In this document: piece after piece, positions 53,104-61,475 of the stretch
How positions within the stretch are numbered: the stretch's first letter is position 1
Layout: every line of letters begins with the position of its first letter
Position numbers and translations under genes: made by a program
Notes under the pieces: generated by a model
Databases searched by the model: none
What the model was told of the DNA's origin: nothing
The model's input: only the letters and a program-made list of their open reading frames with translations
Origin: Mycobacterium sp. DL
GTDB lineage: Bacteria; Actinomycetota; Actinomycetes; Mycobacteriales; Mycobacteriaceae
Direction: 5' to 3'
DNA length: 64,000 bases
NCBI RefSeq assembly: GCF_039729195.1
Contig: NZ_CP155796.1
Location: forward strand, 1,984,001 to 2,048,000

Positions 53104-53885
53104 CAGCGAATCCGCGGTGGTGTCTTCTGGATGTCGAGTGCCGCCAACTCCGCCGTGGCGATCGGGTTGCCCAACCGGGTGTAGATGAGGCCCTGGTCCA
53201 TCGCCGCCCGGTACGGTTTGTCCAGCGATTCCCAGATCGCCTTGACGGTGCCCTGCGTGGCGGTGGGCGGTTTGGCGGCGATGGTGGCGGCGATCTCGTG
53301 TGCGCGGGCCCAAAGGGTTTCTTCGGCAACGACTTCGGTGACCAGCCCGATTCGCAGCGCGGTCTCGGCGCACACTCGCTCGTCGTTTCCCATCAGCGCC
53401 ATCCGCAGCGTGTCACCGAGTCCGACACGGCGCATCAGTCCGATCGGCTCCAGCGCTGACACCAGCCCTGCACTGACATGAGAGTCGAAGAACGTGGCGT
53501 TCTGGGAGCAGATCACCACGTCGGACTCGTTGACAAAATACAGGGCACCCGCGGTGCACATGCCCTGCACGGCGCAGACCACCGGTTTCCACATCTTCTG
53601 CCACTTGGGGCTGAGCAGCTCGCCCGGATCTTCGTGGTTCCAGACGATGCCGGGTTGCCCATAGGGCGATTTGACGTCCAGACCGGCGCTGAACGCCCGG
53701 TCGCCGGCCGCGCGGAGCACCACCGCGTTGATGGCCTCGTCGCCTTTGACGATGTGCCAGATGTGCTTCATCTCGTGACACATCGTGCGGTTGAAGGAGT
53801 TCAGGGACTCCGGCCGGTTCAGCGTGATCGTCGCGACACGGGTGTGGTGGTCGAGATCGAGAAGGATGGTGTCGAAGTCGTCCAT
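53103..53885 (-). CDS. Enoyl-CoA hydratase/isomerase family (crotonase)
   Basis: Crotonase-fold protein of about 260 residues. ATITLNRPESLNSFN and FSAGLDVKSPYG give the CoA-binding start and first oxyanion loop; GMCTAGALYFVNESDVVICSQ the second. The two catalytic Glu positions of hydratases read Leu (AGALYFV) and Asp-Ser (FFDSHVSAG), so ordinary hydration is unlikely and another crotonase reaction, such as C-C cleavage or isomerisation, should be considered. ATG 53885 is preferred; GTG 53903, in frame, would overlap the previous gene. It resembles the next crotonase (FFDPHVS). Confidence 0.87.
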   Translation of the reverse strand: MDDFDTILLDLDHHTRVATITLNRPESLNSFNRTMCHEMKHIWHIVKGDEAINAVVLRAAGDRAFSAGLDVKSPYGQPGIVWNHEDPGELLSPKWQKMWKPVVCAVQGMCTAGALYFVNESDVVICSQNATFFDSHVSAGLVSALEPIGLMRRVGLGDTLRMALMGNDERVCAETALRIGLVTEVVAEETLWARAHEIAATIAAKPPTATQGTVKAIWESLDKPYRAAMDQGLIYTRLGNPIATAELAALDIQKTPPRIR

Positions 53886-53893
53886 CGGAGTAC

Positions 53894-54712
53894 TCAACGA
53901 CACTGCCAGTTGGGGGTGCGCTTCTCCACGAATGCCAGCGGTCCCTCCTGCGCATCCTCGGTGCGGACCACGCGTTCCCGAAACGTCTCGGCGAGGATCT
54001 CGCCTTCCAGGAGCGGCAGGTCGAGCGTCTTGTGGATCGCCAGCCGCGTTCCCCGCACCGCCAGCGGGGCATTGGAATTCACGATGTCGGCGATCTCGTG
54101 GGCCCGCTCCAGGAGCCTGTCGTGTTCGACGACCTCGGTGATCATGCCGAGTTCGTAGGCGCGCTCGGCGCTCATCCGCTCGTGCTTACCCATCAGCGCC
54201 ATCCGCAGAGCCACCGACCGCGGCAGGGCGCGCGCCAGGCGCACCATCTCGCGCGCGGCGACCAGACCGATGCTGACATGCGGATCGAAGAAGGTGGCTT
54301 TGTCCGAGGCGATCACGATGTCGCCCGTGGTGACCCAGTCCAGCCCTGCGCCACAACAGATACCGTTGATCGCGGCGAGGACCGGTTTGGCCATCCGGCG
54401 GAACGGAGGTGTGCCCTCCTGGGGCGCTTCCCACTGGTCGTAGGTCGACAGGTAGGGGCGCTCGTAGACGACCCTTCCGTCTTCGGGGATCTCCTTGACG
54501 TCTGCGCCGGTGCAGAACGCCCGCCCGGTACCGGTGACGATCATCAGCCAGATGTCGTCGTCGCCCTCGGCTTCGTCGTACGCCGCGCGCAGCTCGGTCA
54601 CCATGTGCGGTGACAGCGCATTGAGTGCCTCGGGGCGGTTCAGCGTGATGGTGGCTTTGTGACCGTCCACCTCGTAGCCGATGGTGTCGAATCGTCCTGA
54701 GTGAGAGCTCAC
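53894..54712 (-). CDS. Enoyl-CoA hydratase/isomerase family (crotonase)
   Basis: Crotonase of 272 residues. ATITLNRPEALNALSPHMV, FCTGADVKEIPEDG and GICCGAGLDWVTTGDIVIASD are the family blocks. The catalytic Glu pair is replaced by Asp in GAGLDWV and Asp in FFDPHVSIG, a pattern shared in part with the following gene; the C-terminus FVEKRTPNWQCR is usual. GTG 54712 after GGGACGCAGG. Middle gene of the three-crotonase operon. It may be a hydratase acting on a dienoyl-CoA or hydroxyacyl-CoA; this is not resolvable by eye. Confidence 0.88.
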   Translation of the reverse strand: MSSHSGRFDTIGYEVDGHKATITLNRPEALNALSPHMVTELRAAYDEAEGDDDIWLMIVTGTGRAFCTGADVKEIPEDGRVVYERPYLSTYDQWEAPQEGTPPFRRMAKPVLAAINGICCGAGLDWVTTGDIVIASDKATFFDPHVSIGLVAAREMVRLARALPRSVALRMALMGKHERMSAERAYELGMITEVVEHDRLLERAHEIADIVNSNAPLAVRGTRLAIHKTLDLPLLEGEILAETFRERVVRTEDAQEGPLAFVEKRTPNWQCR

Positions 54713-54726
54713 CTGCGTCCCTTCGT

Positions 54727-55542
54727 CTATCTGCCCTGGAAGTCCGGGTCACGGCGGTCCCGGAACGCAGCCAGTCCTTCTTTGAAATCCATTGTCCGGC
54801 AGGACAGTTCCAGGCTCGCCAGTTCGTGGCTCATCGACTGCGGGAGGGTGGCATGCAGACCGTAGTTGATCGCCTGTTTGGTCAGTCCGATCGCGACCGT
54901 CGGGCCCGAGGCCAGGCGCTCCAGCAAGTCGTCGGTCGCCGCGCCGACATCCCCGGGCGGCACCGCCTGGTGGATCAGACCCCACTCGGCGGCATCGGAA
55001 CCGGACACCTTCTCGCCGAGAAGGAGCAAGCGTTTGGCCCGGGTGACCCCGGCGAGCCGCGGCAGCAGCCAGGTCGCGCCCGAGTCGGGGCTGAAGCCGC
55101 GATCGACGAAGGGTTCCCAGAGCGTGGCGTTGGTGCCGGCCACGGCGAAGTCGGCCGCCAGTGCGAGGTTGCAGCCGAGGCCGACCGCCCAGCCCTCGAC
55201 ACGGCACACCACCGGCAGTTGGATCGTGGCGATGAGTTCCACCAGGCGGTTCGCGGTGAGCGGGATTCGCCGCGTCAGGTCTCCGGTCCGCGGGCGTTGG
55301 GCGTCGCTGTTGGTCGCGACCCAGTCCGCGCCCGCACAGAAGTCGTCGCCCGCACCTGCCAGGCAGACAGCCCGCAGCGAGTCGTCGGTGGCTGCGGCGC
55401 TCAGGAGATCGACGAGGTCGTCGATCATGCTGTGGCTCAACGAATTACGCCGGGTCAGTCGATCCAGGGTGATACGCAGGACGGAGTCGTTTCTACCGTC
55501 CCGCACCTGCCGGACAGTGCCGGCGTCCGCGTCGTCACCCAC
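54727..55542 (-). CDS. Enoyl-CoA hydratase/isomerase family (crotonase)
   Basis: Crotonase of 271 residues, first gene of the minus-strand operon. LRITLDRLTRRNSLSHSM, FCAGADWVATNSD and GWAVGLGCNLALAADFAVAGT are seen; the catalytic sites read Asn (LGCNLAL) and a region LWEPFVDRGFSPDSG, where the Glu/Asp pattern is like isomerase-type members. GTG 55542 follows GGAGATG. The start faces a divergent GntR gene; the 98 bases between hold two inverted repeats. Likely controlled by that GntR. Confidence 0.88.
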   Translation of the reverse strand: MGDDADAGTVRQVRDGRNDSVLRITLDRLTRRNSLSHSMIDDLVDLLSAAATDDSLRAVCLAGAGDDFCAGADWVATNSDAQRPRTGDLTRRIPLTANRLVELIATIQLPVVCRVEGWAVGLGCNLALAADFAVAGTNATLWEPFVDRGFSPDSGATWLLPRLAGVTRAKRLLLLGEKVSGSDAAEWGLIHQAVPPGDVGAATDDLLERLASGPTVAIGLTKQAINYGLHATLPQSMSHELASLELSCRTMDFKEGLAAFRDRRDPDFQGR

Positions 55543-55561
55543 CCGGACATCTCCTCCCGGA

Positions 55562-55599
55562 GGCTATACAGATAGCCATACAGTTGGTAATACGATTAC
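55562..55599. promoter_or_regulatory. Two inverted repeats between divergent crotonase and gntR
   Basis: GGCTAT-ACAG-ATAGCC (55562-55577) and GTAAT-ACG-ATTAC (55587-55599) are both perfect inverted repeats. The second contains GT-N3-AC, the FadR-type half-site. They lie 20-57 bases from the crotonase start and 42-79 bases from the regulator start. Expected operator of the GntR protein encoded at 55641. Confidence 0.7.
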
Positions 55600-55640
55600 T
55601 ATCCTGTACAACTTAGCAAGGAAAGGCCGTCGACGGAACA

Positions 55641-56417
55641 GTGTCAGCACCGCGCATTCGTCAGCCACGGGTCGCAGAGCTCGTGGCATCCAGGCTGCGT
55701 GACGACATCCTTACCGGTCGGCTCAAGGAGGGCGACGTACTACCGTCGCAGGAGAGCCTGTTCGCCGAGTTCGGGGTCAGCCCACCCGCGGTCCGCGAAG
55801 CAATCCACATCCTGGAATCCGACGGCCTGATCTCCGTGCGGCGGGGCAATGTCGGCGGGGCGGTGGTGCACCTACCCTCGGCCGAGCGGACCGCGCAGAT
55901 GATCAGCATGGTGCTGCAGACGCGCGCTGCCACACCCGGTGACGTCAGCGAAGCGCTGCTGCACCTGGAGCCGATCTGCGCCGGGATGTGCGCCGCGCGC
56001 GCAGACCGGATGGCCGAAGTGGTGCCTCATCTGCAGGCGGCGATCGACACACAGGCCGAGCAGTTCGACAACCCGGCACGATATGTACCCAACGCCCGCA
56101 GGTTTCACGAGGCGATCGTCTCCCGGTGCGGCAACGAGCCGATGATTCTGCTCATCGGATCGCTCGAAGTCATCTGGTCGGCGCACGAATCGTCGGTGTG
56201 GAGCGACGAACGACATCCCGGCGATCCGATGGAACCCAGGACGATGCGGGCAGCGCTGCGCGATCACCACCGACTGCTCGACGCCATCGCCGACGGGAAT
56301 GCCGCACGCGCAGTGCGGTTGGCTCAGGATCACCTTGCCGTCGCCCGTCGCAACACTCTTGCTGCCGGACGTGGGAAAACCATTGAGGCAAAGCTGATCT
56401 CGAACAGCGACCGATGA
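55641..56417 (+). CDS. GntR/FCD family regulator
   Basis: FadR-type regulator of 258 residues. Winged helix (about 8-75): VASRLRDDILTGRLKEGDVLPS, LFAEFGVSPPAVREAIHILES, ISVRRGNVGGAVV. FCD domain with RRFHEAIVSRCGNEP and RDHHRLLDAI. The longer wing (NVGGAVV) is as in LldR/FadR-like mycobacterial members. GTG 55641. Divergent from the three-crotonase/ligase operon and 25 bases before another crotonase gene, so it may control both sides. The ligand is probably a pathway acid or CoA ester. Confidence 0.9.
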   Translation: MSAPRIRQPRVAELVASRLRDDILTGRLKEGDVLPSQESLFAEFGVSPPAVREAIHILESDGLISVRRGNVGGAVVHLPSAERTAQMISMVLQTRAATPGDVSEALLHLEPICAGMCAARADRMAEVVPHLQAAIDTQAEQFDNPARYVPNARRFHEAIVSRCGNEPMILLIGSLEVIWSAHESSVWSDERHPGDPMEPRTMRAALRDHHRLLDAIADGNAARAVRLAQDHLAVARRNTLAAGRGKTIEAKLISNSDR

Positions 56418-56442
56418 GAACCGCAACCGACAGGAACCAGCC

Positions 56443-57318
56443 ATGACCACCTCCGCTGATGACCGTGTGCTGTTCGACGTGGACCGGGACAAGCGCATCG
56501 CGACCATCACGCTGAACAATCCCGCGCAGCGCAACTCCTACGACGCGTCGATGCGTGAACTGCTCGCGCGCTACCTCGACGACGTCGCCGAGGACGACGA
56601 CATCACCGTGGTGCTGCTGCGCGGGGCCGAGGGGGTGTTCAGCACCGGGGCCGACATGAACAATGCCTACGGTTGGTACGGCTCTCAAGACGCTCCCGAG
56701 CAGAAACGCCGCCCGAGCCAACGGCGCAGGCTCACGGTGGATCGTAGGGCGTTCGGCTTCTACCACAATTTGATGGGCTTTCCGAAGGTCACGGTGGGCG
56801 AGATCAACGGCTACGCACTGGGCGGCGGCTTCGAGATGGCGCTGATGACCGACATCTCGGTGATCGGGCGCTCCACGAAGATCGGGATGCCCGCAACCCG
56901 ATTCCTGGGCCCCGCACTCGGCAGCCTGCACATGTTCTTCCATCGCCTCGGACCTGTACTGGCCCGGCGCATGCTGCTCACCGGCGACATCATCGAGGCC
57001 GCCGACGTCGAACACCTCGGGATCTTCACCGACACCTGCGACGCCGATTCGGTGGTCGCGCGGGCGCGGTACTGGGCCGAGAAGGCCGCGAAAATGCCCG
57101 CCGACGGGGTCGTGATCGCCAAGGAGGCCTTCCGCCTGGTCGAGCAGAGCCAGGCGTATCAGGGCGAGGAGGTGGCGAGCTACCTCTTCCACGCCTACGG
57201 CACGAACCTGCAGTTCGCACCCGGTGAATTCAACTTCGTCAAGACCCGCGCGCAGCACGGCACCAGGGAGGCGTTCCGGTTGCGCGACGAACATTTCCAC
57301 GTCGCCGAACCGGAGTGA
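56443..57318 (+). CDS. Enoyl-CoA hydratase/isomerase family (crotonase)
   Basis: Crotonase of 291 residues with a longer middle loop. ATITLNNPAQRNSYDASM, FSTGADMNNAYGWYG and INGYALGGGFEMALMTDISVIGR are seen. One catalytic Glu is kept (GGGFEMAL) and the other site reads GMPATRFLG with Ala, so one-base chemistry is expected. The insert EQKRRPSQRRRLTVDRR is strongly basic. ATG 56443 follows CAGGAA. It lies between the GntR gene and the thiolase gene on the same strand. Confidence 0.88.
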   Translation: MTTSADDRVLFDVDRDKRIATITLNNPAQRNSYDASMRELLARYLDDVAEDDDITVVLLRGAEGVFSTGADMNNAYGWYGSQDAPEQKRRPSQRRRLTVDRRAFGFYHNLMGFPKVTVGEINGYALGGGFEMALMTDISVIGRSTKIGMPATRFLGPALGSLHMFFHRLGPVLARRMLLTGDIIEAADVEHLGIFTDTCDADSVVARARYWAEKAAKMPADGVVIAKEAFRLVEQSQAYQGEEVASYLFHAYGTNLQFAPGEFNFVKTRAQHGTREAFRLRDEHFHVAEPE

Positions 57319-57328
57319 CCCGGCTCAC

Positions 57329-57346
57329 CTGTAACCAGCGCTACAG
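57329..57346. promoter_or_regulatory. Inverted repeat upstream of thiolase
   Basis: CTGTA (57329-57333) and TACAG (57342-57346) form an inverted repeat with an eight-base gap, 50 bases before the thiolase start. The region is AT-rich and likely holds the thiolase promoter. Confidence 0.4.
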
Positions 57347-57396
57347 TATCTGCTACTTTTGTAAAGTTCACTCACGTGGAAGCCGAGGTCGAGAAC

Positions 57397-58572
57397 ATGC
57401 CAACACCCGTCATCGTCGGTGCTGCCAGGACGGCCATCGGCCGCTCATTCAAGGGCACGCTGGTCAACACGCCGCCCGAGACACTGATCACCACCGTCCT
57501 GCCCGAGGTGGTCCGGCGCTCCGGTGTCGACCCCGCTGACATCGACGACATCATCTTCGCCGAATCACATTACGGCGGAGGCGATCTGGCACGCTACGCT
57601 GCCGACGCCACAGGTCTCCAACATGTTCCGGGCCAGTCGGTCAACCGGCACTGCGCCGGCAGCCTGACCGCGATCGGCAACGCGTCGGCGCAGATCGGCT
57701 CCGGGATGGAGCGGGTGTTGATCGCCGGCGGGGTGCAGTCGCTGTCGATGACCCCGCTGACGAACTGGCGCATTCCCGGCCCCGAGCTGAAGTTCGAGGA
57801 ACGCTGGATGCCGCCCACCCACGTCGAGACAGCAGACGCGCCGTCGAAGGACATGTCCATCACCGTGGGCTGGAACACCGCCCAGTCCGCGGGCATCACC
57901 CGTGAGGAAATGGACGTCTGGGCGGTGCGGTCACACAAGCGTGCCGTCGACGCCATCGACGCCGGCAGGTTCGTCGACGAGATCGTCCCCCTCAAGGTGA
58001 CCCAGTTCGACGGATCGGTCGTCGACTTCAGCGTCGACGAGTCTCCCCGTCGCGACACCACGCTGGAGAAGCTGGCCGGGCTCAAGGTGCTGCACCCCGA
58101 GATCGAAGGCTTCTCGATCACGGCGGGCAACGCCAGCGGCACCAACGACGCCGCCGCCGGGGTCGCACTCGTCGAGCGTGACTACGCCGCCGCGAACGGA
58201 CTCGACGTGATGGCGACCGTGCGCGCCTGGGGCGCCATCGGCGTGGCACCGCGCGACACCGGCCTCGGTGGGGTCAGGGTGATCGCCAAGGTGCTCGACC
58301 GGGCCGGACTCAAGCCGTCGGACATCACCCTGTGGGAGATCAACGAGGCGTTCGCCTCCGTGCCGATCGCCGCGTGCAAGGAGTACGGACTCGACGAGGA
58401 CCTGGTCAACTTCTCCGGAAGCGGATGCAGCCTCGGACATCCGATCGCCGCATCCGGCGCCCGCATGGTCACCACGCTCATCTACGAATTGCAGCGTCGC
58501 GGCGGTGGCATCGGCATGGCGGCGATGTGCGCCGGCGGCGGCCAGGGCGGCGCCGTCATCGTCGAGGTCTGA
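57397..58572 (+). CDS. Acetyl-CoA acyltransferase (thiolase)
   Basis: Thiolase of 391 residues. Nucleophile Cys86 (NRHCAGSLTAIG), EINEAFASVP, SGCSLGHPIAASGARM with catalytic His, and MCAGGGQGGAVIVEV with the second Cys. Compared with the thiolase at 47294 it has HCAGS and GHPIAASG, so the two belong to different subgroups and probably act on different chain types. ATG 57397 (MPTPVIVG) is used; GTG 57376 is in frame. Convergent with a TetR gene; a large hairpin lies between the two ends. Confidence 0.93.
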   Translation: MPTPVIVGAARTAIGRSFKGTLVNTPPETLITTVLPEVVRRSGVDPADIDDIIFAESHYGGGDLARYAADATGLQHVPGQSVNRHCAGSLTAIGNASAQIGSGMERVLIAGGVQSLSMTPLTNWRIPGPELKFEERWMPPTHVETADAPSKDMSITVGWNTAQSAGITREEMDVWAVRSHKRAVDAIDAGRFVDEIVPLKVTQFDGSVVDFSVDESPRRDTTLEKLAGLKVLHPEIEGFSITAGNASGTNDAAAGVALVERDYAAANGLDVMATVRAWGAIGVAPRDTGLGGVRVIAKVLDRAGLKPSDITLWEINEAFASVPIAACKEYGLDEDLVNFSGSGCSLGHPIAASGARMVTTLIYELQRRGGGIGMAAMCAGGGQGGAVIVEV

Positions 58573-58581
58573 CACGAACAC

Positions 58582-58644
58582 CGCCGAAACTGTATTCCGC
58601 GCGCGCAAATTCGATGCACGGCCGCGTGGAATACAGTTTCGGCG
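58582..58644. repeat. 17-base perfect inverted repeat between convergent genes
   Basis: CGCCGAAACTGTATTCC (58582-58598) and its exact complement (58628-58644) are separated by 29 bases. Placed between the ends of the thiolase and TetR genes, it could terminate both transcripts. The long loop and AT-containing arms are unlike a plain terminator and more like a dispersed palindromic element. Confidence 0.75.
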
Positions 58645-58664
58645 CTGGGGTGTGGCGGCGCTGG

Positions 58665-59411
58665 TCAGCGTTTGCGCGCGGCGGCCTTCGCCGGCTTGCG
58701 CGCAGGCTTTCTGTTCGCCTCGATGAGCTTGCCGGCGTGGTCGAGGATGCATTCGAGCCCGAACTCGAAGTTGCGGTCGTCGGCCGCGCTGAGGTGATGG
58801 CCCTGCTGAGTGACGGCCGCAAGAAGCGGGGCGCTCTCCGGGTCGATCGTCATCGTGTCGTCGATGTCGCCGTGGCCATCTTCGGAGCTCAGGTTCTTCT
58901 CGCGGAGTCGCTGCAGCACCACCGATCCGCGGACGTGGACCGACATCGCCGAGTAGGTGTCGAAGGCGTCCTCGGGCGACAGACCCGCCTCGACCAGGCT
59001 GCTGATCGCCTTCTCCACCTCCTGCACACCCATCTTGGCTGCGCGGGGGCTCAACGCCGACCGGATGAGGATCAGGTCGGCAAGAATCGGGTTGCCCATA
59101 AACGTCTTCCGCATCCCCCGGGCGTGATTGCGCAGCGTCTCCCGCCAGTCCTTCGCCTCGACGTAGGGCGTGGCAAAGACGTACTGGCGCAGCGCGCGAT
59201 CCGTCATCGCGTTGAGGAGGTCGTCCTTCTTGCGGAAGTACCAGTAGATGCTGGTGACTCCGACGCCCAGGTGCTTGCCGAGAAGCGGCATGCTCAGATT
59301 GTCGATCGACACCTGTTCGGCGAGTTCGAATGCACCGCTGATGATGTCGTCGGGGTTGATGGAACCGCGTTCACGTCGCTGACGCTTCTCCGCGGTCGCC
59401 TGCTTGGCCAC
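58665..59411 (-). CDS. TetR family regulator
   Basis: Repressor of 248 residues. Helix-turn-helix about 20-65: IISGAFELAEQVSIDNLSMPLLGKHLGVGVTSIYWYFRKKDDLL with the YWYF recognition helix. C-terminal TetR ligand domain, then a tail of about 20 residues that is Lys/Ala/Arg-rich (RKPARKPAKAAARKR), unusual and possibly DNA- or nucleoid-contacting. GTG 59411. Divergent from the crotonase gene at 59692, with the shared-type operator 59609-59625 between, so it is the nearest candidate regulator there. Confidence 0.9.
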   Translation of the reverse strand: MAKQATAEKRQRRERGSINPDDIISGAFELAEQVSIDNLSMPLLGKHLGVGVTSIYWYFRKKDDLLNAMTDRALRQYVFATPYVEAKDWRETLRNHARGMRKTFMGNPILADLILIRSALSPRAAKMGVQEVEKAISSLVEAGLSPEDAFDTYSAMSVHVRGSVVLQRLREKNLSSEDGHGDIDDTMTIDPESAPLLAAVTQQGHHLSAADDRNFEFGLECILDHAGKLIEANRKPARKPAKAAARKR

Positions 59412-59608
59412 TCAGAGCACCTCCATCATTCGATCCTGCGACGTGCAGCTCCTGCAGCGGGGTCGGTCGTCGTTCAGTTACCGCGAGTCAAGTTACCCGC
59501 AGCCACTAGTCTGAACTGCGCCTTTGCAGTCGTGTCGCGGGGCCGCCGTGACCGTGACCTTACCGTCCGGCGTCCGCTCGGCAGTCCCCACGATCGTTCC
59601 ACTCATTT

Positions 59609-59625
59609 ACTGTAAGTCCTATAGT
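59609..59625. promoter_or_regulatory. Operator copy before crotonase gene
   Basis: ACTGTAAGTCCTATAGT matches the site at 50409-50425 in 13 of 17 bases (shared ACYGTAAG-N-C-N-TA-N-AGT). It lies 67 bases before the crotonase start and about 200 from the TetR start. One regulator probably acts at both places. Confidence 0.65.
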
Positions 59626-59691
59626 AAGGTTTTCCAGCAATATCCGGCGACATCGCGCGAACGGTGAAGTGCGGCAGGCGAAAGGGGCACA

Positions 59692-60453
59692 GTGGCAGAC
59701 GAGGTTCTCACCGAGCGTCAGGGACGGGTCCTGGTCATCACCATCAATCGACCGGAGGCGCGCAACGCGTTCAACCTCGCCGTGGCCCAGGGTCTGGCCG
59801 ACGCCATGGACGAGCTCGACGACACCAACGAGCTCTCGGTGGCGATCGTGACCGGGGCCGGCGGCACCTTCTGTGCGGGCATGGACCTCAAGGCGTTCAT
59901 GGCCGGTGAGGTTCCCGCCATCCCGGGCCGGGGTATCGGGTTCACCGAGCGCCCGCCACGCAAGCCGGTCATCGCCGCGGTCGAGGGATACGCGCTGGCC
60001 GGCGGCACCGAGATCGTGTTGGCCACCGACCTCGTCGTCGCGGCCCGAAACGCCAAGTTCGGCATTCCCGAAGTCAAGCGCGGGCTGGTGGCTGCCGGTG
60101 GCGGACTCCTGCGACTGCCCCACCGCATCCCGTACCAGAAGGCCCTCGAGTTGGCCCTGACCGGGGACAACTTCACCGCCGAGGAGGCCTCGCAATGGGG
60201 CTTCGTCAACGTCGTCACCGAACCGGGTGAGGCGCTGGCCGGTGCGTTGGCTCTCGCTGAGCGCATCACCGCGAACGGCCCGCTGGCGGTGGCGGTCACC
60301 AAGCAGATCATCGCGCAGTCGGCAGGCTGGAGCGAGGACGAGATGTGGGACAAACAGAACGAACTGATCATGCCGGTGTTCTCGTCCAAGGACGCCATGG
60401 AGGGCGCGACGGCGTTCGCGGAGAAGCGTGCGCCGAACTGGACGGGAACCTGA
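59692..60453 (+). CDS. Enoyl-CoA hydratase
   Basis: Crotonase of 253 residues with both hydratase Glu residues: GGTEIVLATD and GIPEVKRGL. LVITINRPEARNAFN, FCAGMDLKAFMAG and EGYALAGGTEI complete the fold; the C-terminus FAEKRAPNWTGT is normal. This is the most ordinary enoyl-CoA hydratase of the six in the window. GTG 59692 lies behind the operator 59609-59625 and is followed 19 bases after its stop by an SDR gene. Confidence 0.92.
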   Translation: MADEVLTERQGRVLVITINRPEARNAFNLAVAQGLADAMDELDDTNELSVAIVTGAGGTFCAGMDLKAFMAGEVPAIPGRGIGFTERPPRKPVIAAVEGYALAGGTEIVLATDLVVAARNAKFGIPEVKRGLVAAGGGLLRLPHRIPYQKALELALTGDNFTAEEASQWGFVNVVTEPGEALAGALALAERITANGPLAVAVTKQIIAQSAGWSEDEMWDKQNELIMPVFSSKDAMEGATAFAEKRAPNWTGT

Positions 60454-60472
60454 CTGAGCCGAACGGACTCGG

Positions 60473-61270
60473 ATGGACCTGGGCTTACGGGACGCCACCG
60501 CCGTCGTCGTGGGCGGGGGCCGCGGTATGGGCTTGGCGACCGCACGGTGTCTCGCCGACGACGGTGCGAGGGTGGCGGTGGTCGGGCGCACCCGGGAGGC
60601 GGTGGACCGTGCCGCAACGGACCTGCGGGACAGGGGAAGTCCGGAGGCCCTGGGTTGTGTCGCCGACATCTCCGACGAGGCTCAGGTCCGGCAACTCTTC
60701 GCTGATCTCGGCGACCGGTGGGATGGTGAGCTGAACATACTGGTCAACGCTGTCGGCCCGTCGGTCCGCGGCACCTTCGACGACCTCAGCGACGACGATT
60801 GGCGCCGCGCGGTCGACGAGGGCGTGATGGGCATGGTGCACTGCGTTCGAGCCGCGCTGCCGATGCTGCGCAAGGCGCAGTGGGGCCGCATCGTGAATTT
60901 CTCTGCCCACTCGACGCAGCGCCAGAGTGTGATCCTGCCGGCCTACACCGCGGCCAAATCCATGGTGACGAGCATCTCGAAGAACCTGTCGCTGCTGCTG
61001 GCCCGCGACGAGATCCTCGTCAACGTGGTCTCTCCGGGCAGCATCGCTTCGGATTCGCTGCTCGGCTGGGCCGAGTCGGTCGGTGTCGACGGCAGCGACC
61101 CGTACGCATTGATGTCCGCGATCGACGAACACTTCGGCCACCCCGCCCACCTCCCGCGAGCCGGCTTTCCCGACGAGATCGGCTCCGTCGTCGCGTTTCT
61201 GGTGTCGCGGCGCAACTCCTACATGACCGGTGCCGACATCAACGTCGACGGTGGAAGCGACTTCACCTGA
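60473..61270 (+). CDS. Short-chain dehydrogenase/reductase
   Basis: SDR of 265 residues. VVVGGGRGMGLATARCL is the NAD(P) loop (TG replaced by VG), LVNAVGPS the NAG-like motif, and NFSAHSTQRQSVILPAYTAAKSM the Ser/Tyr/Lys region. VNVVSPGSIASDSLLG and a C-terminal YMTGADINVDGGSDF follow. It would handle a hydroxyacyl-CoA or ring hydroxyl of the pathway. In one transcript with the crotonase in front; the next crotonase gene starts after a 205-base gap. Confidence 0.88.
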   Translation: MDLGLRDATAVVVGGGRGMGLATARCLADDGARVAVVGRTREAVDRAATDLRDRGSPEALGCVADISDEAQVRQLFADLGDRWDGELNILVNAVGPSVRGTFDDLSDDDWRRAVDEGVMGMVHCVRAALPMLRKAQWGRIVNFSAHSTQRQSVILPAYTAAKSMVTSISKNLSLLLARDEILVNVVSPGSIASDSLLGWAESVGVDGSDPYALMSAIDEHFGHPAHLPRAGFPDEIGSVVAFLVSRRNSYMTGADINVDGGSDFT

Positions 61271-61475
61271 CCGGATTCCATCGACCGGGACAAGCGGTTC
61301 CGCGCGAGGCCGCCTCGGTCCGGATCTGGCGGCCGTACGAACGTCTCGGCCTGCTCGAAACCTGATCTCCGACAGCTCCAACAGCGTTGCGGAAGGCAAT
61401 ACCGATAGGTGTACAGTATGTGCAAACATCGAGTTGGAACCGCTTTTGAGGAGCCGATGGGGCGATGAGGTCGCA

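Noticed and set aside
61379..61475. Possible operator around TGTACAGTATGTGCA before the crotonase at 61476
   Set aside because: Arms are too imperfect to claim a site; a promoter is likely here but I cannot define it.
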